Source of the DNA: Mortierella alpina
Taxonomy: Eukaryota > Mortierellomycota > Mortierellomycetes > Mortierellales > Mortierellaceae
Assembly: GCA_029449245.1 (NCBI GenBank)
Contig: JANATF010000003.1
Coordinates: forward strand, 1,240,001 to 1,304,000
Direction of reading: 5' to 3'
Length of the DNA stretch: 64,000 nucleotides
Below the pieces are notes generated by a model, which made no database searches, was not told the DNA's origin, and saw nothing but the letters and a program-made list of their open reading frames with translations. Both the position numbers and the translations under genes were made by a program. Positions within the stretch are counted from its first letter, which is position 1. The number at the start of each line of letters is the position of its first letter. This document shows positions 1 through 8,775 of this stretch, in pieces.

Positions 1-257
1 TCGCATGTCAGGCTAAACCACCAGGCAACAATCTGGAGGGGGAGTCTGTCATGTCCTAGTCGGTGTGGGGCTCAGGGACTGTGTACCTGAGTCGCACCTC
101 CCTTTTTATTTCTACAAGAACCAAATATCTACTGTGACGTGATCATGGGGCCCGATATAAGGGCTCCATGAGCGCGGATCAAAATAAACCCTCTCTTTGT
201 TCTCGTTGACTTCAGTACCTAGTAAGTTAGTATCTCATAATCATATAGAATATCACA
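1..257 (+). repeat. Truncated 3' end of LTR family B
   Basis: Positions 1-46 are the end of an internal region with a purine-rich tract (about 34-44) directly before an LTR that starts TGTCATGTCC at 47. The LTR is cut at 257, where family-2 integrase sequence begins. The same sequence lies inverted at 7803-8063, which fixes the LTR start and shows how much is lost. It contains ACCTAGTAA (217-225), the nonamer also found in family A LTRs downstream of the TATA box. No coding capacity is left in this copy. Confidence 0.75.
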
Positions 258-489
258 CTGAGGGCGTTCGTGGACCAACAACAGACGAACTGGGACCTAC
301 TCTTGACTGCTGCAGAGTTCGCTTGTAACAACGCCACCAATGCCACCACAGGATTCTCCCCATTCTTTCTGAACGCCGGCTTCCATCCACGTGTACCAGC
401 CGCGCTGCTCCTGCCCCCGAGCACACTCATCCCCACGGTAGAAACGTTCGTGACCAACCAGCACACTTCCTTGACCATCGCAAAGGAGG
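258..489 (+). pseudogene. Family-2 integrase fragment, left part, interrupted by element A
   Basis: This reads in frame as the C-terminal part of the integrase core of the family-2 polyprotein (compare about 19545-19770 in the complete copy). It starts abruptly at 258 against family B LTR sequence, so everything 5' of it is missing. The reading resumes at 6068 after element A. Removing A and one copy of the 5-bp duplication restores the same local sequence as in the intact copy, apart from scattered substitutions. It is a dead relic that served as the target for A. Confidence 0.85.
485..489 (+). repeat. Target-site duplication GGAGG (left) of element A
   Basis: GGAGG directly precedes the 5' LTR and recurs at 6068-6072 directly after the 3' LTR. 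The uninterrupted site in the other family-2 copy (near 19760) carries the site once with one base difference. A 5-bp duplication is normal for Ty3/gypsy integrases. Confidence 0.9.
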
Positions 490-817
490 TGTCGCGTACT
501 CGGCCCTAGGATAAGCGTAGTATCCTAGGCCAAGCCTTATTTCGCCTTTTAATGCCTTGTCGACATGCGCCCCCTTTTTACTGAATGCCTTGAATTATGT
601 CCTGACCGGTGACTATGGGTCAAAGCGGCATTACGCGCTGGGCTCAGTGTTTAGTATATATAGTCTGTAGTTCCCTCTGTACAGTTGCTCTTTACCTAGT
701 AACTTGAATACATCCTTGATCATACCCTGAACCCTCCTGTCTTACCACTTCCCTTGTCCCTGCCCTCTTGCCCTTGTGAAAGGTCAACCTGTCCTTGCCC
801 TGCCCAGATTCACGACA
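490..817 (+). repeat. 5' LTR of element A
   Basis: A 328-bp LTR, TGTCGCG...CACGACA. A TATATATA box at 655-662 lies about 39 bp upstream of ACCTAGTAA (694-702), a plausible transcript start because that nonamer is the exact complement of the primer site at 818-826. It matches 5740-6067 throughout. Confidence 0.95.
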
Positions 818-826
818 TTACTAGGT
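818..826 (+). promoter_or_regulatory. Putative self-primer binding site of element A
   Basis: The first nine bases after the LTR, TTACTAGGT, are not the usual TGG that pairs with a tRNA 3' end. They are the exact reverse complement of ACCTAGTAA inside the LTR (694-702), just downstream of the TATA box. This matches the self-priming layout known for Tf1 of fission yeast, where the 5' end of the transcript folds onto the primer site. Self-priming here is inferred from complementarity and position only. Confidence 0.55.
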
Positions 827-867
827 CAAACAACCTTTGACCTTTCTCCCCAAGCCTCTGCCCAGCC

Positions 868-2052
868 ATGAACCTCGAACAAACCAATCAAGCCTTTGAA
901 GCCCTTCAAGCCCGCGTTATAGCCATCGAAGAGAGCCTCGCCAATCAAGCCAACCCAGCCTTTATCGGTCTCACACACCGTATCCAAGCCCTCGAAGAAA
1001 AACTCACGACTCACGGCCCCATGCTCGAGCATCTGCAAACAGGGTTGGAACCAAGATTCGTGACCATGGAGGCAAAAGTTACTGCCTTGGAGGTTACCAA
1101 TGAGTCCAACACCTTCACCAAAGATATGCTCAGAGGCCTCAAGACCCTTGCAGAGGCCGCCAAGACCCAGGGAAGCGCCAAACCTAGAGTCGACTCTCCC
1201 GAGAAGTTCTCTGGTAAAAGAGAGGACTGGAAGAGCTTTCAGTCTCAAATGGAGTTATTCTTTTTAGCCCAAAGCTCCCAGTACCCGACCGACGCGGCCA
1301 AGATCATGTTCGCCTTGTCCCGTCTTGGAGACACCGCGGCCTACAAGTACATGGAAAAACATATCCCTGCCTTCAAGCTAGACGAAGAAGACAGGCCCGC
1401 TATCATTAGCAGCCTCGACAAGTTTTGGTCGGTTATGACCAAAAATTTCGGTGTCACCAACGCCCACATTGTGGCCGAGTCCCAGCTTCGCGCCCTCAAG
1501 CAGAAAGGCTCTGCACTTGACTACACAAACAAGTTCGTTCAACTTGTGGCCGATACCGAATGGAACGACGCTGCCAAAATCTCTCAGTATCGTATTGGAC
1601 TCAAAGAGGCTGTCCAGGAAGCCATGTCCCGTCAAGAAGAGCCTCGAAAGTTCTCCGAGTTCTCGGACCTGGCCATTGACGTCGATACTCGCCAATATGG
1701 TTACTTCTTGCAGAAACAACCCGTTCGCTCCACGCCCGTTTTAAGCACCGCCCGCAATCCGACGCCCGTGTCCACAATTCGACCATTCGCTCCCGCCGCG
1801 TCCATTGCCGCCCCGTCCATGGCCATGGACCTCAGCCAAGCCCAGCACCGCCCTGTGAGCGCCGAAGAAAAACAGCGACGCAGAGATAACGATCTCTGTA
1901 GCTACTGTGGTTTGGAGGGACATTGGGTTAAGGAGTGTCCCACCAAACCCGCGAACACCAGACCCGGTAACAAGGCTCAACACTCTCTCTCTAGTGCCAC
2001 CACTGCCAACACTAACCCCTTCGTGTTCGATTTGGGAAACGACGACGCCTAG
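868..2052 (+). CDS. Gag of element A
   Basis: A 394-residue Gag. The N-terminal 100 or so residues are helical and coiled-coil-like. A capsid-type core follows (about 110-270), with the typical segment on trimming, splitting and LALKQKGS-like spacing. A basic, Pro/Ala-rich linker leads to one canonical zinc knuckle, C-x2-C-x4-H-x4-C, near residues 342-355. The ATG at 868 lies 50 bp after the LTR and is the first in frame. The stop TAG is at 2050-2052, four codons after the GGGAAAC heptamer used to enter pol. The C-terminal half is nearly identical to the Gag at 12146-13360, while the N-terminal part is clearly diverged. Confidence 0.9.
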   Translation: MNLEQTNQAFEALQARVIAIEESLANQANPAFIGLTHRIQALEEKLTTHGPMLEHLQTGLEPRFVTMEAKVTALEVTNESNTFTKDMLRGLKTLAEAAKTQGSAKPRVDSPEKFSGKREDWKSFQSQMELFFLAQSSQYPTDAAKIMFALSRLGDTAAYKYMEKHIPAFKLDEEDRPAIISSLDKFWSVMTKNFGVTNAHIVAESQLRALKQKGSALDYTNKFVQLVADTEWNDAAKISQYRIGLKEAVQEAMSRQEEPRKFSEFSDLAIDVDTRQYGYFLQKQPVRSTPVLSTARNPTPVSTIRPFAPAASIAAPSMAMDLSQAQHRPVSAEEKQRRRDNDLCSYCGLEGHWVKECPTKPANTRPGNKAQHSLSSATTANTNPFVFDLGNDDA

Positions 2053-2098
2053 TAAAGAGTGGAGAAGCCCATCTAGGCCAACTTTTCAATATTTCTCC
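2034..2098 (+). promoter_or_regulatory. Programmed -1 frameshift signal, gag/pol of element A
   Basis: GGGAAAC (2034-2040) lies in the gag phase as G GGA AAC, the X XXY YYZ arrangement needed for simultaneous -1 slippage. After a 6-nt spacer, GCCTAG (2047-2052) can pair with CTAGGC (2073-2078). Inside the loop GGAGAA (2061-2066) can pair with TTCTCC (2093-2098), which would make an H-type pseudoknot. The -1 frame is open from 2040 through the protease and the rest of pol. The same elements are conserved in the minus-strand copy around 12100-12164. The heptamer class is well known in viruses and retroelements; activity here is inferred. Confidence 0.75.
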
Positions 2099-5000
2099 TG
2101 TTCACGACCCTATCCACGACTCCGCTCCCATCACCATTCCTGTCACTCTGTATTTCCAGGGGTCCTCCCTCCCCGTCAATGCCATGATTGATTCTGGGGC
2201 TACGATTTCCTTTATTCATCAGAACCTCGCCAAAGTACATCACCTACCCATTGTCGATCAACAACTCAACATTGCCCTCGCCAATGGTACCATCCACACT
2301 TCCCACCACTCCACTCGTCTTGTCATGCAATCCAGCCCAGAACATTTTGAAGTACATTCCTTTCAACTCATCACGCTCGGTAACTATTCTGTGATCCTTG
2401 GAATAGACTGGCTAAAAAAGCACAGCCCCTCCATCGACTGGGATCAGAGAACAGTGACCCTCGCCTGCACTCAAAATCACAACTTCTCTGCCTTGTCACA
2501 TCTTGCTCGATCCACACTACCTACTTCTATCCTGCCCTTCACCAGTCAAACACGCTCTGCTTCCCCTCCTCTAGTTCTCAAACCTGCACCAACTACTATC
2601 ATTTACCCACCTGTACCTGTCCCTGTCAGAAACCCGACTTCCATGGATATTGCCCTGGTCAGCAACGCCAATTTCTGTCAACTGCTCAAGCAGGGACAGG
2701 GTGTAGGCTACATGATGGACATCTCTCAAGTCGAAGAATTGTCTACCGCGACTCTTAGTGATGATGAACCAACAATCCAGCTCCCTGAAAAATACGCTGA
2801 ATACTCTCAAGTGTTCTCCAAGACTCAGGCGGACAAACTCCCGCCACACCGACCCTACGACCATAGTATTCCCATTGCAGAAGGCGCCAACGTACCTTTT
2901 GGGCCTGTCTACAACCTCTCGCAGACGGAGCTCAAGGCCCTACACGAATATCTCAAAGAAAACCTGGCTAAAGGTTTCATTCGCCGCTCGGAATCCCCAG
3001 CCGGAGCGCCCATTCTCTTTGTCAAGAAAAAAGACGGTTCCCTTCGCCTTTGTGTCGATTACCGAGGACTTAACAAAATCACAACTCCCAATCGATGCCC
3101 TTTACCACTGATCTCCGAAACGTTTGACCAGTTAGGAAAAGCCAAGTATTTTACCAAATTGGACATGCGTGGTGCCTACAACCTTCTCCGAATAGCGAAA
3201 GGCGACGAGTGGAAGACCGCGTTTCGCTGTCGTTACGGTCACTTTGAGTATCAAGTCATGCCATTCGGGCTCATGAATGCCCCAGGAACCTTCCAAGCGT
3301 TCGTGAACGACGTCCTGCGCGACTACTTGGATGATTTTGTTGTTGTCTACCTTGACGATATTCTCATATATTCCGAATCACTTGACGAGCACACCGCACA
3401 AGTCAAAAAGGCCCTCAAGAAATTAGAAGCTGCGGGCATCTGTCTGAAACTCGAGAAATGCGCGTTCGATAAGCAAGAGGTCTCGTTCCTGGGATTCGTC
3501 ATTGGTGTTAACGGCATCTCTATGGATCCTGCCAAGGTGGCCGCCATTCAAGAATGGGCTACCCCTAAATCAGCTTTTGACATTCAGGTGTTCCTCGGAC
3601 TCGCTAACTTCTACCGCCGCTTCGTCAAGAACTACTCCAAAGTAGCCACCCCTCTCACCACTCTGCTCAAGAAGAATGCCAAGTTCATTTGGTCAAGAGC
3701 CGCGCAAGACGCTTTTGATGAACTCAAAGCTCGCTTGATGTCTGGCCCGATCCTCCGTCACTTTGATCACACAAAAGCGTGTGTCATCGAAGTCGATGCC
3801 TCCGACTACGCCCTCGGTGGAGTTTGCAGCCAATATGATGACGATGACCACCTCCACCCTGTTGCCTTCTACTCCAGAAAACTCCTGCCTGCGGAAATGA
3901 ATTACCAGATCTATGACAAAGAACTGTTAGCCATTGTGTGCGCCTTCAAGCACTGGCGACACTACCTTGAGTTCTCAGCCTCTACCACAGTCGTCCTTAC
4001 TGACCACCGCAATCTGGAATATTTTACAACCACCCGCAACCTTAGCCGTCGCCAGGTCCGCTGGTCTGAAGTCCTATCGGACTATAATTTTGTCATCAAA
4101 TACCGCCCTGGCTCGCAGAACGCTGCGGCTGACTCTTTGTCTCGGAGAGACAAACCTGAGGAGGGGGGTGCGGCTGCACTAAGCAAGACCGCCTTAACCC
4201 TCCTGCCACCAATTCAATTTTTGAATGCCCTACAAGCCCTGCCGCTGCTCCCAGAGAAGTCAGCCATTCAAGAATTAATTACGCATTCACTTCCTAACGA
4301 CCCTACATTCAGCGCGATCCTTGCTGAGAACCTTGAGACGCCAGACCCTGACGGCCTCTACTCTGTCCAGGACGGCCTTCTACTACATGACGGCCTGGTC
4401 TGTGTCCCCGACGACCCGGATCTCAAGAAAATGATCCTTGAAGAATGCCACGATTCTCCCACTGCGGGGCACTTTGGTATTACTAAAACATTTGATCTTG
4501 TCTCTCGCACGTTCTTTTGGCCCAGCATGCGACAATATATCAAGAATTACGTCGGTGGATGCGATATTTGCCAACGTAGCAAGTCAAGCAATCACAAGCC
4601 GTATGGCCTCCTGCAATCCTTGCCGATCCCTGATCGGCCCTGGTCCTCGATCTCCGTAGACTTTATCACTCAACTACCCGCCTCCAAGGGCTACACCGCG
4701 ATATGTGTCTTCGTCGATCGATTCACGAAGATGGCTCACTTTGCCCCTACCACAGATACCGTGGACGCGGAGGGTACCGTGCAGCTCTTCTTGGAAAAAG
4801 TCTTCGCCGCCCACGGTCTTCCAGACGATGTCGTCTCCGATAGAGGCGTCACCTTCACTTCTAAGTTCACTAAGACAGTCTTCAAGGCCCTCCAGATCGA
4901 GCAGAACCTCTCTACTGCATTCCATCCTAGGACTGACGGCCAGACTGAGAGAGTCAACTCGATTCTCGAGCAGTACCTACGCTGTTATATCGACTATCAA

Positions 5001-5729
5001 CAGTCAAACTGGAGCACTTTACTCCCGCTCGCCGAGTTCACTTACAACAACACGGAACACTCGTCCACGAAGACGACTCCTTTCTTCGCTAACTTTGGTT
5101 TCCACCCCAAGTTCTCAGTTACCGTACCCCGGGTGACTAAGGACAACATCCCTTGTCCTGACCACATCAAGGCTCTTCTAGACATTCATTCCGAGATGAA
5201 GTTCAACATCCAGTCTGCGAATGAAAGACACGCCCGACATTTCGATACCAAAACAATTGCTCAGCCTGATTTCAGTGTTGGTGACAAAGTCTGGTTAGAC
5301 GCCCGAAACCTCCGTACCGAGCGACCAGCCAAGAAACTTGACTACAAACGAGTTGGCCCTTTTCAAATACTCGAGAAGGTTGGAACTCGCTCATACCGCC
5401 TGGACCTCCCAAGTACCATGAAGATCCACCCGATCTTCCACGTCGGCCTCCTCGAGCGTTTCCGCCAAGATACGATCCCGGGTCGGACACCCAAACCTCT
5501 ACCTCCACTCATCGTTGCTGGAGAGGAGGAGTTCGAAGTCGAAGCCATCCTAGACTCCAAAGTGGCCCGTGGCAGACTCCTCTACCATGTCCACTGGAAA
5601 GGCTACCCCATATCTGCTCGCACTTGGGAGCCTGCTGAGTTGGTTCAAGGCGCCCCTAGACTCATCAAGCAGTTTCATCATGCTCACCCTCACAAACCTG
5701 GCCCTACGCTTCGCGGAGCTCAGCCCTAA
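2040..5729 (+). CDS. Pol of element A: protease, RT, RNase H, integrase, chromodomain
   Basis: The -1 frame is open from the slippery site to the TAA at 5727-5729. The first ATG in frame is at 2184 and lies inside the protease fold, directly before the D-S-G active site, so translation from it alone would be unlikely to give a normal start. From that Met: D-S-G at residues 3-5, RT Y-L-D-D near 389-392, RNase H first Asp near 534, integrase HHCC zinc region about 755-800, catalytic D, D, E near 826, 886 and 922 (the last within D-G-Q-T-E-R), and a C-terminal chromodomain about 1115-1170 with the W-K-G-Y and W-E-P signature. All catalytic motifs look intact. Expected product is a Gag-Pol fusion. 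Confidence 0.92.
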   Translation, partial: RRRLVKSGEAHLGQLFNISPVHDPIHDSAPITIPVTLYFQGSSLPVNAMIDSGATISFIHQNLAKVHHLPIVDQQLNIALANGTIHTSHHSTRLVMQSSPEHFEVHSFQLITLGNYSVILGIDWLKKHSPSIDWDQRTVTLACTQNHNFSALSHLARSTLPTSILPFTSQTRSASPPLVLKPAPTTIIYPPVPVPVRNPTSMDIALVSNANFCQLLKQGQGVGYMMDISQVEELSTATLSDDEPTIQLPEKYAEYSQVFSKTQADKLPPHRPYDHSIPIAEGANVPFGPVYNLSQTELKALHEYLKENLAKGFIRRSESPAGAPILFVKKKDGSLRLCVDYRGLNKITTPNRCPLPLISETFDQLGKAKYFTKLDMRGAYNLLRIAKGDEWKTAFRCRYGHFEYQVMPFGLMNAPGTFQAFVNDVLRDYLDDFVVVYLDDILIYSESLDEHTAQVKKALKKLEAAGICLKLEKCAFDKQEVSFLGFVIGVNGISMDPAKVAAIQEWATPKSAFDIQVFLGLANFYRRFVKNYSKVATPLTTLLKKNAKFIWSRAAQDAFDELKARLMSGPILRHFDHTKACVIEVDASDYALGGVCSQYDDDDHLHPVAFYSRKLLPAEMNYQIYDKELLAIVCAFKHWRHYLEFSASTTVVLTDHRNLEYFTTTRNLSRRQVRWSEVLSDYNFVIKYRPGSQNAAADSLSRRDKPEEGGAAALSKTALTLLPPIQFLNALQALPLLPEKSAIQELITHSLPNDPTFSAILAENLETPDPDGLYSVQDGLLLHDGLVCVPDDPDLKKMILEECHDSPTAGHFGITKTFDLVSRTFFWPSMRQYIKNYVGGCDICQRSKSSNHKPYGLLQSLPIPDRPWSSISVDFITQLPASKGYTAICVFVDRFTKMAHFAPTTDTVDAEGTVQLFLEKVFAAHGLPDDVVSDRGVTFTSKFTKTVFKALQIEQNLSTAFHPRTDGQTERVNSILEQYLRCYIDYQQSNWSTLLPLAEFTYNNTEHSSTKTTPFFANFGFHPKFSVTVPRVTKDNIPCPDHIKALLDIHSEMKFNIQSANERHARHFDTKTIAQPDFSVGDKVWLDARNLRTERPAKKLDYKRVGPFQILEKVGTRSYRLDLPSTMKIHPIFHVGLLERFRQDTIPGRTPKPLPPLIVAGEEEFEVEAILDSKVARGRLLYHVHWKGYPISARTWEPAELVQGAPRLIKQFHHAHPHKPGPTLRGAQP

Positions 5730-5739
5730 ATGGGGGGGT

Positions 5740-6067
5740 TGTCGCGTACTCGGCCCTAGGATAAGCGTAGTATCCTAGGCCAAGCCTTATTTCGCCTTTT
5801 AATGCCTTGTCGACATGCGCCCCCTTTTTACTGAATGCCTTGAATTATGTCCTGACCGGTGACTATGGGTCAAAGCGGCATTACGCGCTGGGCTCAGTGT
5901 TTAGTATATATAGTCTGTAGTTCCCTCTGTACAGTTGCTCTTTACCTAGTAACTTGAATACATCCTTGATCATACCCTGAACCCTCCTGTCTTACCACTT
6001 CCCTTGTCCCTGCCCTCTTGCCCTTGTGAAAGGTCAACCTGTCCTTGCCCTGCCCAGATTCACGACA
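5740..6067 (+). repeat. 3' LTR of element A
   Basis: This is base-for-base the same as 490-817 by eye. It is preceded by the polypurine tract at 5728-5739 (seven G in a row) and followed by the right target duplication GGAGG at 6068-6072. Confidence 0.95.
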
Positions 6068-6694
6068 GGAGGCCATAGCATTGGCACAGGAACGACAGGC
6101 CAAGAACGCGGACACACGACGCCGAGACCACACGTTCAAGGTTGGAGATCAGGTGATACTGAACACGGACCATATCACAGTCGCCGCGGACCAAAACCAG
6201 CCCTCACGCAAATTGCAACCTCGTTTCATCGGACCCTATACACTGTTGGAGCAACACTCGCCGGTCTCATTTCGTGTTGAGCTACCGCCGACCATGAAGA
6301 TTCACGATGTGTTCCACGTGGACCGCTTCCAAGAATACAAGCCTTCACCAGAAGCCCTTGGACCACGAGCACCCGCCAGGCCTCCACCAGAAATCATTGA
6401 CGGCGAAGAGGAGTACGAGGCTGAAGGCATCCTTGAGTACAGACGCTACCGCCGTCAACACCAGTTCCTCATCCTTTGGAAGGGTTACCCTCGCAGCTCC
6501 GCCACCTGGGAACCACTCGGCAACCTCTCTCATTGCCTCGAGTTGGTTGAAGAATTTAAAACAGCACATGGGATCCATTTTTAAAAGGGGAAGGTGTAAC
6601 AGTAGTGTCCAGTCACAACGACTATATAGAGTAGAGTAGTACGATACCTGTAAATACATTCCTTTTCCACCTACTTGACCTGACCCCTACTACA
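6068..6694 (+). pseudogene. Family-2 integrase C-terminus, chromodomain and 3' LTR (right part of relic)
   Basis: This continues the frame broken at 489. It has the basic integrase C-terminal region, then a chromodomain (W-K-G-Y, W-E-P) ending at the TAA of 6582-6584, a purine tract (about 6583-6594) and a 100-bp LTR at 6595-6694 (TGTAAC...CTACA). The LTR differs at several sites from the two identical LTRs of the complete family-2 copy at 15285, so this relic is older. After the LTR the sequence switches at once to a family-D gag fragment, so no right target duplication can be recognised. Confidence 0.85.
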
Positions 6695-7156
6695 GATTCA
6701 GAGTCTTCTTGAGGGAGGGAGCGGAAAGTGAAGACCCTTTCGAGAATATTGCCAGTAATCTCATGCAAACGAAAAGTTTCACGCATGGCGAGGACAACTT
6801 CATGCCAGGTACGGGCAGAAGCAGGCGCAATTTGATTCATGAGATCGCCAAAGCGCTGATCCAAGCGTTGCTCCAAATCAGCCTTGGTGAGGATTTGAGA
6901 CATATAGCGGTAAGCAAGAATGTCAAAAAGGTCAGCCAATTTGTCGCGGTAAAACTTCTCAAAGCGATTGAGAAAGAGAAAAATGAGCTCCACAAGCTTG
7001 GCTTCAAAGTTTTCACGCTTTGCAGTCTTAAGCTTGGAAGTAAGTTCCAGGACAGGTTCGTCCTTCAACGAGGGAAGGACAAGGCGCTCATAATCAACAG
7101 TATGAGTGCCTTGAAAGACAGGAATGGATCCTTTGACCCCAATGCGAACAAGGGCG
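6695..7156 (-). pseudogene. Family-D gag fragment
   Basis: Nearly identical to 32319-32781 and in the same orientation, it encodes on the minus strand about 150 residues of the family-D capsid region. It has no start and no end. The left border is the family-2 LTR end (6694). The right border is near 7156, where similarity to D stops inside a codon. It is a piece moved or left behind by rearrangement. Confidence 0.85.
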
Positions 7157-7432
7157 CCGTTGTGGTGAAGGTACTCTAGATACGTAAAAATAGACTATCT
7201 GGTAAACAACATGAAACTAGTCTGGCCAATGATAAGAAAACTACATGTGAAAATGCCCTTACGTTTGATCGTATGATCTGATTTCCGTTGGGGGCAATCG
7301 GAACTGCGCAGACCAAACCAGTGGTCGCTATCAGTCAAGAAAAAAGGCTGGGGTAGAATATTCATATGATAAGTGAGTGTGACTAATACAAAAAGTGCCA
7401 GATAGCAGCATGCCAACCAGAAATTCACTTAC
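7157..7432. other. Unassigned 276 bp between D fragment and B LTR
   Basis: No gene, repeat partner or LTR signal was recognised. It carries several stops in all frames. It is probably flanking DNA or an uncharacterised element end. Confidence 0.4.
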
Positions 7433-8137
7433 TGTGAGAGCCGCTTGGGGGACTCGTGGTTCTCACAGGGTGTCTCTCTTGGGGGCGAAGAGAAGAGAGA
7501 ATCTATCTATCAATATCTAAGGTAACGTCGACACACGCAGGTTAGGGACCTGTATAGACCTTGGAACTCCGTCGGGACTCTCGTACAAGCTGCAATAATA
7601 CGCCGAGGGGTGCTGTTCTTGGTCCTCCTCTCACATCGCTAGTGGTCCATTATCGTACCTGACAAGAGGCCGGGGAGCTGCGGGCCTCTGTGGTGTCGGA
7701 TGCTTGATACGGCAGGGGAGGGAACGGGACTGTAGTTGTGTTCGAGAGGGGACGATGAGAACTGTAGGGGACGGAGGTCGAAAGACACACCTGTCTCGTC
7801 TCTGCTTGTGATATTCTATATGATTATGAGATACTAACTTACTAGGTACTGAAGTCAACGAGAACAAAGAGAGGGTTTATTTTGATCCGCGCTCATGGAG
7901 CCCTTATATCGGGCCCCATGATCACGTCACAGTAGATATTTGGTTCTTGTAGAAATAAAAAGGGAGGTGCGACTCAGGTACACAGGCCCTGAGCCCCACA
8001 CCGACTAGGACATGACAGACTCCCCCTCCAGATTGTTGCCTGGTGGTTTAGCCTGACATGCGACCAAGAACGTTAGCTAGGCGCTCTTTAGTGGTCTGGA
8101 TCAAAGGAAAAAACCCGAAAATTCGGTAAAAAATAGA
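7433..8137 (-). repeat. LTR and 3' internal end of family B, inverted relative to 1-257
   Basis: Read on the minus strand, 8137-8018 is internal sequence ending in the same purine tract as at 34-44. The LTR then runs from 8017 (TGTCATGTCC) to about 7433 (...CTCTCACA), roughly 585 bp. The far end of the LTR is assigned only by the TG...CA rule, because no second complete copy is available. The first 211 bp match the truncated LTR at 47-257. The internal side is cut at 8137/8138 by the LTR of element A'. Confidence 0.65.
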
Positions 8138-8463
8138 TGTCGTGAATCTAGGCAGGGCAAGGACAGGATGACCTTTCACAAGGGCAGGAGGGAAGGGACA
8201 AGGGAAGTGGCAAGACAGGAGGGTTCAGGGTATGATGAAGGATGTATTCAAGTTACTAGGTAAAGACTAAACTAAAGATGAGACTACAAGGAGTATTTAT
8301 ACTAAAGGGAGGTGCGCCATGGTGCGGCGCGCACCATGGTCATGGGTCAAATCAGAAGGGTAACACAGCAACAGCCTGACCCAAATAATGATTTGTCGAC
8401 TCTGGCTTGACCTAGGGGTTGAGGACGCGACATCTAGGGCTGAGGTCGCGACAACCTCCCCAT

Positions 8464-8775
8464 TTAGGGCTGAGCTCCGCGAAGCGTAGGACCGGGTTTG
8501 TGAGGATGAGCATGATGAAACTGCTTGATGAGTCTAGGGGCGCCTTGAACCAACTCAGCAGGCTCCCAAGTGCGAGCAGATATGGGGTAACCTTTCCAAT
8601 GGACGTGATAGAGGAGTCTGCCACGGGCCACTTTGGAGTCAAGGATGGCCTCGACTTCGAACTCCTCCTCTCCAGCAACGACGAGTGGAGGGAGAGGTTT
8701 GGGGGTCCGACCCGGGATCGTATCTTGGCGGAAACGCTCGAGGAGGCCGACGTGGAAGATCGGGTGGATCTTCAT
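8464..8775 (-). pseudogene. Out-of-frame chromodomain end of element A' pol
   Basis: 103 codons equivalent to the last part of the element-A polyprotein (chromodomain with W-K-G-Y and W-E-P). They are separated from the main pol frame by the ATGAG duplication at about 8799-8808. Without a shift the upstream frame ends at the stop at 8772. Confidence 0.85.

Larger units (their letters stand above)
490..6067 (+). mobile_element. Complete Ty3/gypsy chromovirus-type element A
   Basis: This 5578-bp element has LTRs at 490-817 and 5740-6067 (328 bp each, TGTCG...GACA) with no difference I can see, a 5-bp target duplication, a short leader, gag, a -1-shifted pol ending in a chromodomain, and a G-rich polypurine tract just before the 3' LTR. 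Identical LTRs and open frames mean a very recent insertion, so it may still be competent. It sits inside a decayed family-2 integrase. Order of domains: gag with one zinc knuckle, protease, reverse transcriptase, RNase H, integrase, chromodomain. Confidence 0.95.

Noticed and set aside
6345-6659. Minus-strand frames starting in the family-2 LTR (also near 15349 and 20355)
   Set aside because: They begin with the antisense of the 100-bp LTR and run antisense to the chromodomain, or fuse by chance to family-4 gag; there is no independent support.
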